DNA of 46,271 nucleotides from Gnetum montanum (lineage: Eukaryota > Streptophyta > Gnetopsida > Gnetales > Gnetaceae). Positions 1 to 11,858 of this stretch are shown here, in pieces. A program made the translations under genes and the position numbers. The notes beneath the pieces are model-generated. The model made no database searches and was not told the origin of the DNA. It worked only from the letters and a program-made list of their open reading frames with translations. How positions within the stretch are numbered: position 1 is the stretch's first letter; every line of letters starts with the position of its first letter. Location: contig MNCI01038292.1 in the NCBI GenBank assembly GCA_015680685.1, positions 11,325-57,595 on the forward strand. The letters run 5' to 3'.

Positions 1-1130
1 CATAGAAAAGAATAGGTAGCTTATCACTACCACAAAATAAATAATGAACATTAATAGAATGACAATAGAGATGACTTTGATAAATGATGATGATTGCAAT
101 GAATGGTGGTATGCTGGGATAATGGAGGTAGTGTGCTAGAATAGTGGTGATAGATGCTTAAGTTTAAAGAATGGGTGGATGACAAATGCTTAGTAGAGAG
201 GCATCAATGAAATGTCAAAGGAATTGATGGTTAGAAATTTTTATTCATTTCAAAATTTCATACGAAGGTTGTTGGTTCAATTCTTATATTTAGGCTTGTA
301 AATTTCATTAATTTTTAGGATGATTTTCTTAGAAAACATTGGTAATACACTTAGAAAATGGAGCTTTTGATGTAAAAGTTAGAGGTATGATCCAAGGGAT
401 TAGACACATGTGGCTTTACTAGTTTTAGAATCTTCATTTGAAAGCTCCTAGTTATAGGTTGCGTTTTGATGGAAAATGAATAGTTATCAAGTTCTAATTA
501 AACTATGTTATGGCATAACTATGTTTCAGTTATTTCAGATTCTAACATCCAAGAAATAATTGTTGTATTTAATATTGTGCAAGATATATAATGAATAATT
601 CTTAAAGGAATCATATTTAATTGATGGAATTTTGAATACATCATTATATTAGAATATATGTTAGAAGTATTAGATCCTTCATTTATGTTAAAGTTGCATA
701 TCATTATAAATTTAACTATATTTGGTATAAGGTTATTGGATATAAATCTAGAAATTACATAATAATAATATGTATTCAAGGAAATATTTAACAACCAACC
801 TTAGAATGTAATCAACAATTCATCTATTAACCTTAATGAGTTAGTCCATAATATGATAATGGCATAAAAGTAAATCTAATGTTAGTTAGTAAGGCATTAT
901 TTGGTTTGTTAGAACATCCAACTTTTGATACGCCATTATGAATGATTATTGGCACTTGAAACATTTTTTTAACATTATTTACCCATGAGGCATACATTCA
1001 AATAAGAAATTTATTACTTAACATTACGTTGAATGAAATTTTAATGGAGATTCACATTGGCTATAATGGCTAACTCATTGTCCTATTAAGCAAGAGGTTA
1101 CTAGTTTGTTTGGTCAAGATGCCATTACGA
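1..1130. other. AT-rich sequence, no gene seen
   Basis: No convincing coding stretch, RNA gene or element boundary was found. Frames are closed every few dozen codons and the one longer minus-strand frame (519-794) has low-complexity Asn/Ile/Tyr content typical of AT-rich noncoding DNA. Confidence 0.6.
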
Positions 1131-1142
1131 GTCATAATTCGG

Positions 1143-1335
1143 TAACGCTAATTTTGTCCATGCTGATTAACATTAATTTTTCTTTTCTGACAAGCTATTT
1201 TAGTAACGCCAACTTTGTACATAACGCTTACGTGTTATGAAAGGTGACTTTTGTGATAGGCCATTCTGGTAATGCCAACTTTGTGCATAACGCTAACTTG
1301 TTATGAAGGTTATGTTGTATTATGAAAGGTTACGT
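1143..1335. repeat. Degenerate tandem repeat, about 61-66 bp period
   Basis: Three diverged units begin near 1143, 1204 and 1270. They share the core TAACGCCAACTTTGT followed by CATAACGCT and TGTTATGAA. Period and sequence are both drifting, so this is an old array. Confidence 0.6.
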
Positions 1336-1943
1336 CCGTTGCAAAATAGAAATAGAAAACAACGGAGCAGCAGAAGGAGTAGGGCTTGAGTTCGATGCAG
1401 AAGCACATTCAGCATTGTGGCCAAAAATAGAAACGACGCGTAGATGGGGACGCAGAACATGATTGGAGTACGGATGGGGGCGCCAAACAAGAGGCGGAGG
1501 CTAAGGGGGATGTGCAGAGGGTGGGAAGTGGGTGGATCACCCAAATCCAGAACGCAAAGGGCCATGAGGGCCTAAAATTCCAGATCCATGGTTGAAATCC
1601 ACAGATCTGCTGCGACCACGACCACAACACTTCCTCACCCATGTGCTGCCTTCGAAGCACCACGCCCTAACACACATATCTCTCTATCTCCATATTCATG
1701 GCCAAAAACAAGAAGTGCCCTATGTAATAAGACTTTATTATATTATTTTTCTAATTAAATATATAACTTCAGGAAAGTTGAAAGTAAAGCTGATTAAATA
1801 AATTATTATGTGCAAGTCATTGGTTTAATCCCAAGAGAGGGTTGGTAAATATTCTGTTTCGCTGATGTAGTCCGAAGGTATTATGTTAACTAGGCGGAAA
1901 CTATTATGTTAGCTATGCTGTCTATTAAGGACCACCTTTCCAA

Positions 1944-2034
1944 CCGAATGCTACCAAAAAGATGTTACAAAACACCATCCGAATGCTGCCGAAAAGATGT
2001 TACAAAATACCATCCGAATGCTGCCGAGAGGCCT
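1944..2034. repeat. 35-bp tandem repeat, about 2.5 copies
   Basis: Units start at 1944, 1979 and 2014, exactly 35 bp apart, with the core CCGAATGCTGCCGAAAAGAT. The first two units differ at only a few positions; the third stops part-way through. Confidence 0.8.
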
Positions 2035-2208
2035 CGAACCGTCATTGCCTGCCGGCTAGCGTATTAATTACAGACAAAAGAACTTTTAAACTTTAGAAAT
2101 ATCAATAAACAGAATATTAAAATATTTTGAACTGTATCACTTTTTCAAAAAACAAAAGCCTTTGGAAGCCTCTTTGATTGGCTGAAGAAAAAGCCCTCAT
2201 AAAAGCCT

Positions 2209-2499
2209 TTATATGCATGAAATTCTTAAAATTTTAGCTCTGCCGAGATTGTTAAGGTGGAAATTTTTTGGACTAACATAGGGAAAAAAATGGGACTCCA
2301 ATAGAAATTCGGGGGATGCCGAAAATGTTTTTGAACCGCCAAAATGATTAAGGTAAAACATAAAAACATCATCCATGTCTACTTGCCTGAAGAACTTATA
2401 GAGTTGAATATTATGCTCTACTGCTTTCAATTTCGAGTGCTCTTGCTGTGCCTGGCTTAAAATTTGTTGGAATTCAATGCTACGTTTGATATATGGCAT
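2209..2499 (-). CDS. Short hypothetical open frame, probably not a functional gene
   Basis: An uninterrupted 96-codon frame on the minus strand. The first ~40 residues (start MPYIKRSIEFQQ, rich in Gln, Glu and Lys) look somewhat protein-like and could form a helix; the remainder looks like translated AT-rich DNA. I recognise no domain, see no neighbouring exon with good splice sites, and find no promoter signal. It may be a leftover exon of a decayed gene or a chance frame. Confidence 0.15.
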   Translation of the reverse strand: MPYIKRSIEFQQILSQAQQEHSKLKAVEHNIQLYKFFRQVDMDDVFMFYLNHFGGSKTFSASPEFLLESHFFPYVSPKNFHLNNLGRAKILRISCI

Positions 2500-3254
2500 T
2501 GTTGGTCAGACAGGGCGCCTAAACAGGTCGCATTCCATTTTACTTTTCAACTGTGCAAATGCTATGACGTTGTGAAACCCGTAACTTGATTCTAGAAAGT
2601 TGTTGGGAGGCATTTCCAAGTAGTGGTTGGGAGAAAGCAAATTCACAAGCACATTTAACCTGTTCCTTTTGATTGCTGTTTTCTGATGCTTCTTTCATAT
2701 TGATGAAATATGTCATATTCCTTTTATGAAATATTCTATTTACTATTCTAATTTATTTTTAAAGTCCAACCATATACTCCTGCAGAGTGTGGAATCTTAA
2801 TAAACATTCATTCTAAACTCTTATGATGCTATTGACCAAATACTTTAAAGATATTATTCAGCCAAGGAAGCCAGTAAACGATTCGCAGAGGAAGCGCGTA
2901 AATGATTCCGATGACTTGCCAATAGTTGTTACAGATGAGATGTGAGTGGAGTGGGATCTTACGTTCAAAGATTGGAGTTCAAATCAATTTGAGGGAGGGA
3001 TTCATATTTCAAAGAAGAGTAAATTTGAAAGGCCATAGCTTTTAATTCATCATGTGGCAGCCATTTAATCTGGTAATTTCTGCACTCTGTAGTAACCTAA
3101 GAAATGAAAAGGCATCTTCATCGAATATTTAAATAATTTCGTGCCTGGATTGAATATTGTCGCGCTGCTGTGTTTTTTTCTAAAGTGCTGGCCATGTGTT
3201 AAGATGCCTTTTAAATACGGGTCCATATCCCGTGCCAGGCTGATGATTCTCTGT

Positions 3255-3350
3255 AGCAGGTGGCGTAATATATGTTTTAAAAAACATTACATTTCTGCTT
3301 AACGCCTGCCTGCGAGGGATTGATTCCCGCTGCGGCTAAAACGAAGGGCA
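3255..3350 (+). other. Possible tRNA-derived (SINE-like) relic
   Basis: GTGGCGTAATA at about 3260 resembles a polymerase III box A. GGATTGATTCCC about 55 bp downstream resembles box B with one likely CpG-decay change. No target-site duplication or second copy was found in the window, so this is weak. Confidence 0.15.
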
Positions 3351-4329
3351 CATAGAAATATGTTATAATCATAAATTAGAATTTTATAAATGTACTTTCA
3401 ATGACCATTTAGTTGCATAAGGTGTACTTTAAATTTTCTTGAAGTTGGTGGTGGCGTTGCGTGTGTTGCGGTATTCAAGCTTAGGAGCAATGTTTTTGAA
3501 TGATCATTATACTAATGTTACGTTCAATATGTTAGAAATAGTGTGAATATGTGCTCCTTGCTCCACTATCAATGTTTACTTTGATGTTAAGTATAATATA
3601 GTAGTAGCTTTTATTTAGATGTGATGTTTACATTTCATGTATTATGAGATATACCATATTTGTATGAAGAAAAAGGCCTTAGAGGGTTAGGGATTGAGCA
3701 AATTTCTTCAAAAACAGGGAACATTTGTCAGCCAAGGACGATGAACTGAAGCAACACTGAACTCTGATTCTGTTGTGTACTCCGGATCAGTGTTGTGTTT
3801 GTTTGTTTGGCATTTTTTTGCTTTCTGATTCTTTGTTCACTTTTTTTCTGTGTTTGCTGTTTTTTTCAGCGACAGTATTGTTTGGTACAGCGCAGACAAG
3901 AAACAAAATCTTAGACGCATATGAATGATATGGCGCATATTTTGCTGTGCTATTTTTGCCTTCTATTTTTTTTTTCCTGTTTTTAAGCCTTTTTCACATG
4001 GTTGCCTCCTCCTCCTTCTTTATCTTGTAATATTGTTTGCCTTCGGGTTTGTGTAAAAATTAATAGTATGGATGTACCATTTGAAGACCAGGTCTTAGTG
4101 CTAAAAAATAAGAGGTTATTCAAAGGGTATAAAATTGATGAATTAAAGCTAAAGCTATCTAAAACAATCTAAAGCAGTTCTTAAAGACACAAGACTAGAG
4201 ATGGGATACAAGGATTAGAGACTTAAATATTTCATTGGAAGAGATACAAAGAAATCGAAAACACATTCATAAGTTGTTCAACCACGGGTTCTAAAGGAAA
4301 TTCATAGAGAAAAATTTATCTTAGAGAAC

Positions 4330-4459
4330 AAAAAAAAAACATGTAGGCTATGCCGTTTAAGAGATCTTAAGGATGAGCCATATGTTCTTTTTTNAAAAAA
4401 AAAAACATGTAGGCTATGCCGTTTAAGAGATCTTAAGGATGAGCCATATGTTCTTTTTT
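4330..4459. other. Assembly gap: single N between identical 64-bp flanks
   Basis: The 64 bases at 4330-4393 recur without change at 4396-4459, on either side of one N at 4394. This is what two overlapping contig ends look like when joined without being merged. The real sequence probably has one copy. Confidence 0.85.
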
Positions 4460-6479
4460 AGTTTCCCTTACACTCAATATTTGAGACAAAAATATAATAT
4501 TGTAGCAAAAGGTTTATATAATCTTCTCTTCTTCCATTTAGTATTGAAAACTGAAAATTGGAAATTTTAATTACATCCAAGAAATTACAAAGGATTTGTT
4601 GGATGGTTACTAAGCCTCAACACATTTTCAAAAAAAGTTGAAAACATCATTAATGTAATGCTGTAAGCAAATAGGGTCAATTTGAAACAAAACAATCAGC
4701 AGATTACAATTAATATTCCTTAGGAAAAATAAGGTACAAAACTCGTATAATATTTTTATCTGTTATGTTTAAATCATCGTTGCAGCAGACGACTGGCGAT
4801 CACTAGCTTAGTTACATATTTATAATATATATCTATAAATTGGCCAAGAGAATCTTATTAGTTTACAAGTAAAAAGTTCTTTGAGTAAAAAATTTCATGA
4901 CTTCTGGACGAAGAACAAGATTTAAAAACCCAATTTTTCATGCCTTCTGGATGAAGAACAAAAGTTCTACACCTTTTTTTTTCTAAGGATGGGTTTTTTT
5001 GAAAAAAAAAATTTCCATCAATTAGTGTATGTTTGAAAGTTACAACATACAATATGCTTGCAAGATCATTTGCAAATGAAAGATAGCATCTATTATTGAT
5101 GATTCATCTAGTGGTATCTTGTTAATCAACTGTTAGCCCTAGATTTGGAATGTATTTCATGCACCTAGTATTTATGATTTTCATATGCATGGTTAAGGTT
5201 TTTATATCCTAGGCATGCATCCTTGCCTTCTAGTTTACACTTGTAGGTTTGAAACATGTTTTATTCTTCTCAAGAAGTTTCTCACCTTGATTGAAGATCC
5301 TTAGAAGGCTCCAACATGTTCCTAGGCCTCCCAACATTCATCTAGGAGAATAAGTATAAAGTATGGTGCTAGGCATATCTTGTCTTTCCTATGCCAGCTC
5401 ACTCCTTGCATCATAATAGGGGCACTAACACACCCCCCTTTGATGTCTTGGTTTGGGTACTTTTCCTCCTTTGCCATCTCTAGTAAATTATGGGTTATCC
5501 ATGTTGTGGTGACAAACCTCTATTGATGCTTGGACACTAGCAAATTCTTGCCATTATGTTGCGAGAACTATAAATACTAAAGACGAGCTCCATATGAAGA
5601 AAACTTATTTCTAATCATTTTCTTTGGGATTTTGGCATCTTTATTTGTGTAAATAACTCTTTTTTCCTTGGAAAAGTGATTCCTTTCCTGTTTTGTGTGT
5701 GTTTTAAGTTATCGCTTTCACAAGTGTGACTAGCCTGTATTAGAGTGATACCATGCATATGTAGCCTAGAACCATTTGGATAATATGAAGTCTAGTGTTT
5801 GCATAGTGAATAAATCTTATGATTTTTTCCATTTTTACACCCTCGATATCTTAGATATTAAAATACCAAAAACATTTTAAAATCTTAAAAGCATAAAAAT
5901 ATTTACTTGTTTTCTTTTTTTCATAAGCCACAATAATTCAAAGATAGCCAAGGAGGTCATAACTTCACAAAATGGTATTGAACCATCAAGGTTATAACTA
6001 AGAGTAATTTTATTACATTTTGTGTGTGGTGTTGCACCTATACCTTGAGGAATTGCAACATGAGGAGTATGCTTATCCCTAGGTGGAATTGCAATGTATG
6101 TGTTTATTATTATTTTTTTATTTATCATAAAGGTAAAACCAATAAAAATTATAAAACATAAAATTATAAATAATTTCTTGACCTTACCCCATGGAAACAT
6201 GGGTTTCCAATTGTATCATATGTATTATAATAGCTTTTATATTTATTGAATGCAACGATATACATGAGTGTTCTTGGCAATCTACTTAACATCGTCCTTG
6301 AAGCTTACAAATGGATTGCATTATAATTTGTATGATATATTCCATTTGTTCAAAATTGATGGGACTTATATCATTGGTGTCATTGCTAGTGAGGGCATTG
6401 ATGAATTGTTTATAAATACCTGTACATTCTTAATTTAACTTTTATTCAAATCAAATTTATGTTTTAGTTATGTTTGTGT

Positions 6480-8350
6480 AGTTTGTTGTGAAAGCCAATG
6501 AAATGGTAGATAGTGTTAAGAGCCCATTTAAAACCTCTAGTGATGCACCAAAAGGAAGAAGAAATTTTATTACCTTTGAGCATTTAAAATATAAGACCCT
6601 TTCATTGGTTGCGTTGGCTTATCATCAAGATAAGCAAGGAAGGTAGAAAGATTCTCATGGTTGATTTGTTAGGGATCTAGTTATGATTACACCTAATGAT
6701 CTCATTGCTACCTTGATTAGTATGGGGCTAGAGGATGAGTGTGCAGTGTACATTGACCCTATGTTTAATGATTATGAGCCCTTGTACATGCAGGATCTTC
6801 AAGATTAGCTAGGATAAGAAGAGGCTAGCCACAAATTTTTATCTAATTATTCAAATGGGAAGAAAGAGGCTAAAATAGATAAGAAATTCCATCAAGGCTC
6901 ATGGCTAGCTATATTTACCTCAAATGTAACTCAACATGATGATCTTCTTTTCAAGTTCTAACATTTTCATTTGTCTAGACCTATTGGTGGTAATGATGAT
7001 TCCCCTTTGTTTAACTAGGGTGACTTTCATGAGCTAATGAAAGTTGTATATATTTCAAGGAAGCATCTTCACAATAGTAGAATCAAACAAATTAGCATGG
7101 TCAATGTTCCAACATATAGAGGATATACTAGCGATAATTTCCAACTCCATGTGTAAGAGTTTAACAATGCTTGCTATCTCCAAGGAATTGTAAGTGATTG
7201 ATAGAAGTTATGGTTAGTTCCTCGCACCTTCATTTAACATGAAGAAACTTGGCATAAATTTTTTCCTCCTTGATCAATTAAAATATGGGTTGATATGATC
7301 AAAATATTATACAAAAAATTTTAAACCTATGTCTAAATCTCTAATATGTATAAGAAGATGACAAGATGGAAACAAGGAGCCCATGAGCCTCTTGAAATCG
7401 CAATGGAGAGGTACATGAAAAATGCTCATTGGTATCCAAACCATGGTTTTATCCAATGAAAGTAGTTGATGCATATTGTAGAAGGGCTAAGGAAGAAAAC
7501 AAGAGAGTTTATGGATATGTATGTGATGAACCAAGTGTATAAAAGTTCCATTTCCTAAATCAAAACACTTTTAAATAACATTGCTAGCATGGAAGGTGAA
7601 TGGTGGAAGTGACAATTAGCCAAGGAGTATAATCATGATTCATCATGTAGATAAGAGGTTAAGAATAGTACTACCAAAACTCCTACTATAGTGGAGGCTC
7701 TAGCACAAGATCAAGTTAGAACAAATAAAGTCTTAACAAACTTGGCCCACCATGTTGACTGAGTATGTGATGCGATGAACAAGAAGATGATCACTATTGT
7801 TAAGGACATTGAAGGTAAGGTGGTTGAAGCTAGAACCAAAGTAGTTGCATCATATGAACAAAGAAAGAGTTACGATGATAAGAATTAAGGAAATTTCTCT
7901 TAATCCAAGAGCATTCAAGAATATTCAAATGAAACTTCCTTAACCTCCTCTAATTATAAGGAACCCTATGAGTACTATGAAGACTCTCATAATTCTTAGT
8001 GCTTCATAATTATGGCTCACATGATTGCTAAGAAGGGCCAATCTAGGATACCTTTGAATCCTAGATTCATTAAGAGGCGAACAAGGATGATAACATATCC
8101 TATCTATTCATACTATCCCAGTGGTACTTATCCACAACCCATGCAGTAGTACTAGTAGTGGAAAAATCTAAATCCTTGGGATGTTTCTTCATGAAATCTT
8201 CCCACTCCAATGAAAAAACAAATGATATGTTTTTCTAAACCCTAGTTCTATGATGCATAGGTAGGTACCTATCAAACCTCAATGGTACTTACCTATTTCC
8301 AACAATTAAACCAACCAAGATTCCTAGTAGCAACAACAATAGTAGCTTCT
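6480..8350 (+). pseudogene. Decayed Ty3/gypsy-type gag relic, family unplaced
   Basis: Reading through stops gives a gag-like layout. The stretch at about 7.08-7.32 kb reads as a Retrotrans_gag-like core: a Tyr-Arg-Gly-Tyr start, a Phe...Cys-Tyr-Leu-Gly-Ile segment, a Lys-Leu...Val-Pro-Arg-Thr-Phe segment, then Trp-His-Lys-Phe-Phe-Pro-Pro and Ser-Ile-x-x-Trp. Downstream come a charged helix-like stretch (about 7.68-7.87 kb) and a Tyr/Pro/Gln-rich stretch (about 8.08-8.2 kb), usual for gag C-termini. No zinc knuckle, protease or RT was found after it. It is not the gag of the two Tat-like elements further right. Many in-frame stops and frame changes make it nonfunctional. What is seen is the residue pattern; assignment to gag is by family resemblance. 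Confidence 0.4.
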
Positions 8351-8355
8351 ACTTC

Positions 8356-10890
8356 TTGGTCCCATGCAAGGTGGGATACTTAGTTAATCATAAACAAGGT
8401 GGGCCAAATTATTTAATATTAGCTATGGAATTAATCTTGCTTCTATCCATGCATCTAGGAAATATTACTGGTCATCTATTAATTTGGTTGTGGAGGGAAG
8501 TCCAAGGTCTCATAGTAGGAAATTTTACTATAAACATAAACATGAGAATCATAGGATTGAGTCTATATCCTTCTCTTCACCTTGAAAAGAGGAAAATCAT
8601 TCAAGCTAAAATAGAACCCATACTCATAAGGTCTTGATGAACATCCTTGATCATAACTTGATAGCAATACCTAATTTGAGAATGAGTTTCATTATTATGT
8701 CTAGTGGGGATAATACAATGGTACCTAATTTTGATGTTATTACCATTCCTATGTCTATGGTGATAACATGGGTAGTTAATGAATGATGTTTACTCACAAA
8801 GAGACCAGATCCTAGAAGTTCTATGATGGAGATTTAAATTGAAAAAAGGGTTATTTCCTAATTCTCTGTGACTCTAGTTCCATACCCAATCTCCTTTCAT
8901 TCCAACAATGCCTTGATTAGGAACTTCCTTCTCTTAGGAATACTAACATTCTACTCAAGCTAGCAAACCAATTATATTCATAACCCATGGAATAGGTATG
9001 TAATGCAATCACTTTTTTTATAGTTTGTCTATATCTTGATGCTTAAATTAGAAGATATGATGAAAGAGGATATTCTTGTTATAATGGGAAGAGCCTAGTT
9101 AAGCACAATTACCTTGAAATTGGTAGAAGGGATGAGATTGGAATGATGCACTACAAGAGAATATCTTATGATCCTTCCTAGTCTTACTGCACTATGGCCA
9201 TAGGCCATTTACATGAGCCAGATATAGCATCTTCGAGGTAGTACCTAGTATACTCTAATGAATATCTTTCACCTTTGAGCATGCTTAATATCTAGTTTAA
9301 CACTAAGAGACTATTCAAGTGATAGACATGGATTAGTCATGGCAAAGAAATCCTTCATAACATATTAAGATTTTATTTTCTTACTATTACTAATTATGCC
9401 ATTAATAACAATTGATGTGCTTAGTTAGAATTTATATAGTTTTTAAAGTTAATGAATAACCAATTGTGAGATTTTATTTTGGAGTATTTTTATTTGTGTA
9501 TGTTGGAAAAATAGTTCAAAAGCTTTATGAATGTTCATTTAGTAAGCTAATGATGGATGGGTGAGCTACATATGTGATGATGATGTGAAAGTGTCAAATG
9601 GATCCAACGTGGAGCTTTAATCAATAGAGTGCCCATGTAACAATATTCATCAACCCACTATTCTTCTATGCATCATCGGTAAACCAAGCTTAGATTCAAT
9701 AGGGAGTAGGAAATCACATTGTAATTTTTTAAAGCTAATGCTACTAGAAGCATGGACAAGTGGCAGATCCACATATTAGTGTGTGAGCTTAAAAATTGTG
9801 GAAGATTTTCTAGTCACTCGTATGGAAAGGATGTGTCATCAAGGATCCTTATGATCACTATATGGGTCTAATCAATGTGATTAGATCAAGGCGCACATGG
9901 TGTCTTGCCTAGCCATCCTAGTTAGAGGAGATTTGTAACTTTATGAACTTGTATGTACCATGTGGTGGATGATGAATTCTCATGTTCATGCAAGTCAAAG
10001 ACTCCACGTGGTGATTTGGCACTCTAATTATTCCCATGATTCCCATGCTTCATCAAAAATCCTCTTCCTATAATATATGTGTGTGTGTGTGTGTGTGATA
10101 AAAATGAAATGTTAATAAAAAGAAGAAAATTGTGGAAAAAAGAAGAAAAGAAAGGAAGAGAAAAGATTGAAGAGGTGATGGGAAGAGAAATGTACTTTTA
10201 AGATGATTAGTTATCTAAATTGATCTGTATATCATTGAAACTGATCTTATAATTTCTCATAACAAAGTTAAAATAGTGGTTGAACCTATGCCTACATAAA
10301 CTTTTCTCATGTTTAACCCATTATCTAGATACACTTGACTTTCCACAATGTTGTAGTCTAAGACAATCTCTTGTTCATCCCTACCCATGGCCATGAAGGC
10401 GTAGAAATCTCTTTCTTCAAGAATCTTAGTAATGTCATTTCTACTTTCACCTAAGTCCCTAATCATTCATTCTATTGATGGAAAATTAGGACTATCACTA
10501 TTTCTTTGTTCCTTCCCTAGTAATAAGAAACTACTAGTGGGAAATTTTTTTTTCTTAATGCCAATGGCTATCTCCTCCTTATGATGATAATCACAAGGTT
10601 GAGATGTTATTTCAAACACTCAAGTTTAGGTATCTGGGAGTTTTTGGAAACCCCAAGGTCTGGATACCTCCAAATAAACTCACTAATTGTAGAGAAATGT
10701 TTGTTTCAAACTAAAATTTAGTATAAATTTTACAATATTCATTTTGGAAGCTTAATAGAAAGCTATACTTTTATGAAAAGATTTAACTCTTTCTTACTCT
10801 ATTCTATAAGCAAACAAATTTTCAGCTATATCAAAGCTACTTAGTCTGCATAGTATCAATCATGTGATACCTATACTAATCATCCTTTTA
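8356..10890. other. No gene recognised
   Basis: No domain could be read in any frame. The open frames at 8356-8637 (+) and 10257-10466 (-) lack recognisable motifs. This may be the rest of the element whose gag lies to the left, decayed past recognition. Confidence 0.5.
10079..10098. repeat. (GT)n microsatellite
   Basis: About ten uninterrupted GT dinucleotides. Confidence 0.95.
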
Positions 10891-10892
10891 TC

Positions 10893-11094
10893 TAATGCGC
10901 AAAGAAAATTATAATGCTCGTGTTGCTAGCCTAATCCCTCAGTCCCTCAGTTTTGGATTCTGAGATATCGATGAGTTTCATTCATTGGATTTAATGATTG
11001 TCTTGCACCAGTAGTGCCTTAAACCGTAACAGGAGCTTCAACGTTAAAGGGAACTTCCACATTGAAAGTTTTGGTAGTAGTAGTTGCAAATGCT
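10893..11094 (-). pseudogene. gag N-terminus, truncated
   Basis: The minus-strand translation contains a run of Thr residues followed by TFNVEVPFNVE, then a stop, LNPMNE, YLRIQN and QHEHYNFLC. It matches the start of gag in element 2 (35,017 onward: TFNVEVPFMV, LNPTME, SLRIQN, QHEHYSFLC). Internal stops and loss of everything after about 65 codons make it dead. The breakpoint near 10,893 has no counterpart in element 2. Confidence 0.75.
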
Positions 11095-11199
11095 ATTGTT
11101 AAGTGAGTAGTTATGCAGGCAGCTATGCAAAAAGTTATGCAAAAAAGGTGCAAAAGTTATGTAAAAGAATGCTGATGAGCAAGGAAATCGGAGAACAGC

Positions 11200-11790
11200 A
11201 AAAAGAAGGCTTTATGTTTTGCTAGATTCTCGAGGAATCGTCGAAGCGACAGCTCTGAACCACATGGGATGGGGTATAGAATGCATGTAAAACTACCATA
11301 AGACTGGAAAGCTAGCTAGCAACCACAAAGGCTTTACATCTCGCAGGATCCCCCGAGGGACCATTGAAGCGACCACTCTGCACCACATGGGATGGGGTAC
11401 AGAATGCATGCAAAACTACCGTAAGATGGGCGAGCTAACTAGTGAAGGCTTTAGGTCTTGCAAGATCGTTGAAGGACCATTGAAGCAACCGCTCTATACC
11501 ACACGATATGGGGTGTGGAACGCATGCAAGACTATGAGGTAGGCAAGCTAACTAGCATACAAGTAGGCTTTATGTCTCACGGGGCTCTAGGGGAACCGTC
11601 GTGGTGACTGCCCTGTACCATGCACGATGGGGTATGGGATGCATGTAAGACTACCATAAAGAAACTAGTTGGAAGGCAACCAAAGGCTTTGTGTTCTGTG
11701 GGGCTCCCAAAGAACCATCGAGGCGACCGATAAAGCGTAAACAACCGTGGAAGGGTGTCACATCTACACTTATGCATATCAGGATGCATA
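11200..11790 (-). repeat. Leader tandem repeat, five units of about 120 bp
   Basis: Units begin near 11,203, 11,327, 11,444, 11,563 and 11,683. Each carries AGGCTTTA, then a GGATC/GGCTC-type segment, ACCATYGAAGCGACC and a CCACATGGGATGGGGT-like block. The array is the reverse complement of the leader repeats at 34.1-34.96 kb and sits between LTR and gag in both places. Confidence 0.85.
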
Positions 11791-11833
11791 ACACTCACAT
11801 AACTATGGTGACATGCAGAAAAGGCACCAAAAG

Positions 11834-11857
11834 CCCCTCCTTCTAGTGCCAAAAAAC
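11834..11857 (-). other. Primer-binding-site-like segment
   Basis: Just after the LTR end (...GGTCGCTACA) the minus strand reads TTTTTTGGCACTAGAAGGAG, continuing GGGC. A TGG at the LTR border is expected for pairing to a tRNA CCA end. The equivalent place in element 2 has a related sequence. I could not identify the primer tRNA. Confidence 0.5.
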
Positions 11858-11858
11858 T

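Larger units (their letters stand above)
2500..6470. other. No gene recognised; AT-rich intergenic DNA with one assembly gap
   Basis: This stretch holds homopolymer runs, the gap duplication at 4330-4459 and a possible tRNA-derived relic near 3.25-3.35 kb. The minus-strand frames at 4858-5052 and 5877-6200 are Phe/Ile/Lys-rich translations of A/T tracts and show no domain. Confidence 0.55.

Noticed and set aside
1320-1663. GC-richer island with overlapping minus-strand frames
   Set aside because: The Leu/Phe/Pro-rich translations show no domain and two frames compete over the same bases; not supported as a gene.
2021-2045. GCCTCGAACC resembling the reverse complement of a tRNA T-loop (GGTTCGAGGC)
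   Set aside because: The matching box A lies too close and no acceptor or anticodon stems can be folded; it overlaps the 35-bp tandem repeat.
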